The translations under genes were made by a program, and so were the position numbers. The notes beneath the pieces are model-generated. The model had not been told where the DNA came from. It ran no database searches and saw nothing but the letters and a program-made list of their open reading frames with translations. From Climacteris rufus (Eukaryota; Chordata; Aves; Passeriformes; Climacteridae), in assembly GCA_013398175.1 (NCBI GenBank), contig VZRZ01008231.1:1-64000 (forward strand): a DNA stretch of 64,000 nt. Reading direction: 5' to 3'. Shown here one piece after another: positions 61,714-64,000 of this stretch; the first letter of the stretch is position 1; each line of letters opens with the position of its first letter.

Positions 61714-61760
61714 ACACTGACATTGTCAGTCATCTGTCAGTGTAAGACACTGACATTGTC
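61714..61760. repeat. 14-bp direct repeat pair
   Basis: acactgacattgtc occurs at 61714-61727 and 61747-61760, 33 bp apart, with part of its complement between them. Confidence 0.85.
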
Positions 61761-62289
61761 TGGCCCTTGGCTGAAGGACCATCAGCAGGCACCGGCAATT
61801 TTAATAAGTGGAATAAAATACCAAGCAGGGCAACTGCTGGTTGTATAGCACTTCTGTCCTCTATGACCACAGCTATGTAGATGGAAGCTAATGCAGCCAG
61901 CAACAGGATTCATTTCCACGTCAGCCTTTGGCAAGTATTAATACAAGGAAACTGTAAATTAAGTTAATAGATCCACAGTAAGGTTTAGGATCCTCTCTTC
62001 TGGTTTCTAGTATCCCAGGCTATTCAATTCTCCACAGTTAGCCTGTATGGAGCTCAAGAAGGAAAATACACTTAGCAACAATTGGAGCCCTTCAAGTCTT
62101 TCCAGCCCTAGGCACACACTGCTCTGGACACGTGCCTTATGAGTTTGGCCTTGGATGATCTTTCAACATTAACACTACCTGCAGCACACATGAGCTTCAT
62201 GCCAAAGGCACAAAGGGTTGTACAAGCTCTGAGTTCCTCAACTCCCTCATGGCAAACTTGGCATTGGGCATTTGGCTAAAGCCTAACTT

Positions 62290-62960
62290 ACAGAAAAGGA
62301 TCTATTCTTTATTTGAAAGCCTGCAAGACACGGAAAATCATCACCTCCTCTGGTAGTTTGTTCCACTGGTTAATCACTCTGTCAAAATGTTTCCCTTATT
62401 TCCAAGGTGAATGTCTGACTTCCAACTCTATGCTGTTTTCTACTTTTCTTCACCAAATTAAAGAGTGCTTTAGCAGTTCATACTTTCTCCTCACCAACTT
62501 TAAAAGCCACTTATCATGTCATCTTTAATTCCTATTTTAACAATCTTTTTACTTTAGCTCTTTAAATCTCCTTTTCTCTGCCCATTATTTTTTCAACATG
62601 TTTCTTCAAATGTAGACATCAGAAGCATGTGCAGTATTAAAAAATTTATTAGTATCAACAAGGCTGTACACAGACATAAAGTATGATTTCACTACCCCCA
62701 TTTTCAAAGCCATTTCAGGCCACTGTAACAGCCTTTCTGACACAGCATCAGACAAGAATCTTATAGTATCTTGCCCATTTCACCATCATATCCTGTTTCA
62801 GGAGTACACAGCCCAGGCCACAGCGTTTTTTGTAGCGTTCCTCAGTCCTCTGTATCTATCCACATAAAATTAACCTGTAAAATTCATCTTGTTTGAACAC
62901 ACCCCAATTTATCATGTTATTCTGCATTCCTTAGGGGTGCCATGTCTTTATAAGGGTTAA
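62290..62960 (-). mobile_element. Possible ancient CR1/L3-type LINE remnant
   Basis: Reads in order like the antisense of an old amniote CR1-family element: agtttgttccactggttaat, then tgtttcccttatttccaagg, then tgtagacatcagaagcatgt. Strongly diverged. Recognised from general family pattern only; a library search is needed for subfamily. Confidence 0.5.
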
Positions 62961-64000
62961 CCATTGCAGTTCTTTCGTGCCATCTATAACTTAATCCCCT
63001 TAACTGATATACTGCATACACAGTCAACTTTTAAAATGAAAAGAGCAAATGTTAAAAGTCAAAGTAGAAACATGTAATTTTGGTTGGTAAAGCCAATCAA
63101 ATTTTTAATCTCAAAGAATGATACTGTCCAGTGACTTATCGTCTAGAAAACCACAACAATTGCCATATTCCTGTCTCTCAATTTTTGATCAAACTCATCT
63201 ACAGTGAATTTTTCCATTGGATACTGAAGAGGAGGCTGGGATTTCTGGCCATCTCTCTCACCTACTTAAAAGTGCTGTAATTAGGATTCATATTCTCTAG
63301 TCTGGAATTTTCTTGATACCCAAGACTCACCAAAACTCCGCATAAGAGGGTCACAGACCTTCTAAGTCAACTTTTTGAGGCATTTTCACTGCAATTTATA
63401 TGGTTCCACCAACCAGAAGTGATGATCTACAATCTCCACCATCTTCCCATGTATTTCCACATGTGCTTCATTATTCCACTGTGCTATAAACAGACTTTCC
63501 AAACACAGAGACAGCTGACTCCTAACATTTTGTTTCCCTCCCCAAGGAGCCACAGAAAGAAACAGCTATTTCTCAAACCCCCAACACTCTACAGGCTACC
63601 TCCTACAGAGAGAGAAATCAAATTGTGCAAGAGTCAAACTCCTTCCCTCTTACTCTTGTAAGGCCCTTCCAAATTTGATCACATGAAGAATAAGCTTTTG
63701 AAGTAATGGCCTGGCAATTACTCATTTTAAGTGTTTTGATACAATGCTATAAGGATTGACAAAAAGTGACTAACAAGATGCATACAGTGAGGACCACACA
63801 CACATACTTGACTGCCTAGAAATTTTGGACCAACCCCCAAAATTTGATACGACAGACACCTGTCAATTTCTAAAAAGCTTCACCAAAAACCTGAGTTATG
63901 GTTTTGTTTAATAACTGACTTGTGAATGGAACTCCATTTCAGAACTTCTGTTTTCCATGCTGTTTAAATTTCTAGTGGTTTTGCACACAAGGAACGATAA

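Larger units (their letters stand above)
59265..64000 (-). other. FBXL2: FBXL2 upstream intron, runs off the window
   Basis: No exon encoding the expected N-terminus (residues 1-21) was found here on the minus strand. Contains a near-perfect hairpin (61645-61691), a 14-bp direct repeat (61714-61760) and a possible ancient LINE remnant (about 62290-62960). Confidence 0.6.

Overview
This is a eukaryotic, almost certainly avian, genomic window. It holds two conserved protein-coding genes that converge tail to tail. Evidence for a bird is the vertebrate exon/intron layout, CR1 LINE fragments with the typical avian 3' end, low repeat density, and the UBP1-FBXL2 neighbour pair known from amniotes. 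There are no bacterial features, operons or CRISPR arrays. One ambiguous base (N) lies at 133.

Plus strand, about 1-35.3 kb: UBP1 (upstream-binding protein 1, LBP-1), a CP2/grainyhead-family transcription factor. All 16 coding exons can be placed from 158 to 33512. Every junction keeps the reading frame (1611 nt, 536 residues plus stop). A GC- and CpG-rich promoter/5' UTR covers the start. The CP2 DNA-binding region is spread over exons 2-7. Exon 8 is a 36-codon cassette carrying a basic, nuclear-localisation-like stretch. Exons 11-12 encode a SAM-like domain, and exons 14-16 the C-terminal oligomerisation region. The 3' UTR runs to a likely poly(A) site near 35335.

Minus strand, about 35.55 kb to beyond the right edge: FBXL2, an F-box/leucine-rich-repeat substrate receptor of SCF ubiquitin ligases. 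Thirteen coding exons from 59264 down to 37337 encode residues 22-423 by comparison with the 423-residue mammalian protein. The protein ends in a prenylation box, Cys-Ile-Ile-Leu. The first coding exon(s), about 21 residues, were not found and probably lie past 64000.

The rest is intron. Intron 2 of UBP1 holds a cluster of three CR1 fragments (10.9-13.2 kb). Intron 12 holds a GC-rich block, possibly a decayed LTR. FBXL2 introns hold two possible ancient CR1-type remnants, short tandem repeats and two notable perfect or near-perfect hairpins. The two genes are functionally unrelated as far as is known (transcription factor versus ubiquitin ligase receptor). The main shared feature is the roughly 0.2 kb gap, or overlap, between their 3' ends. 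I found no convincing undescribed system.
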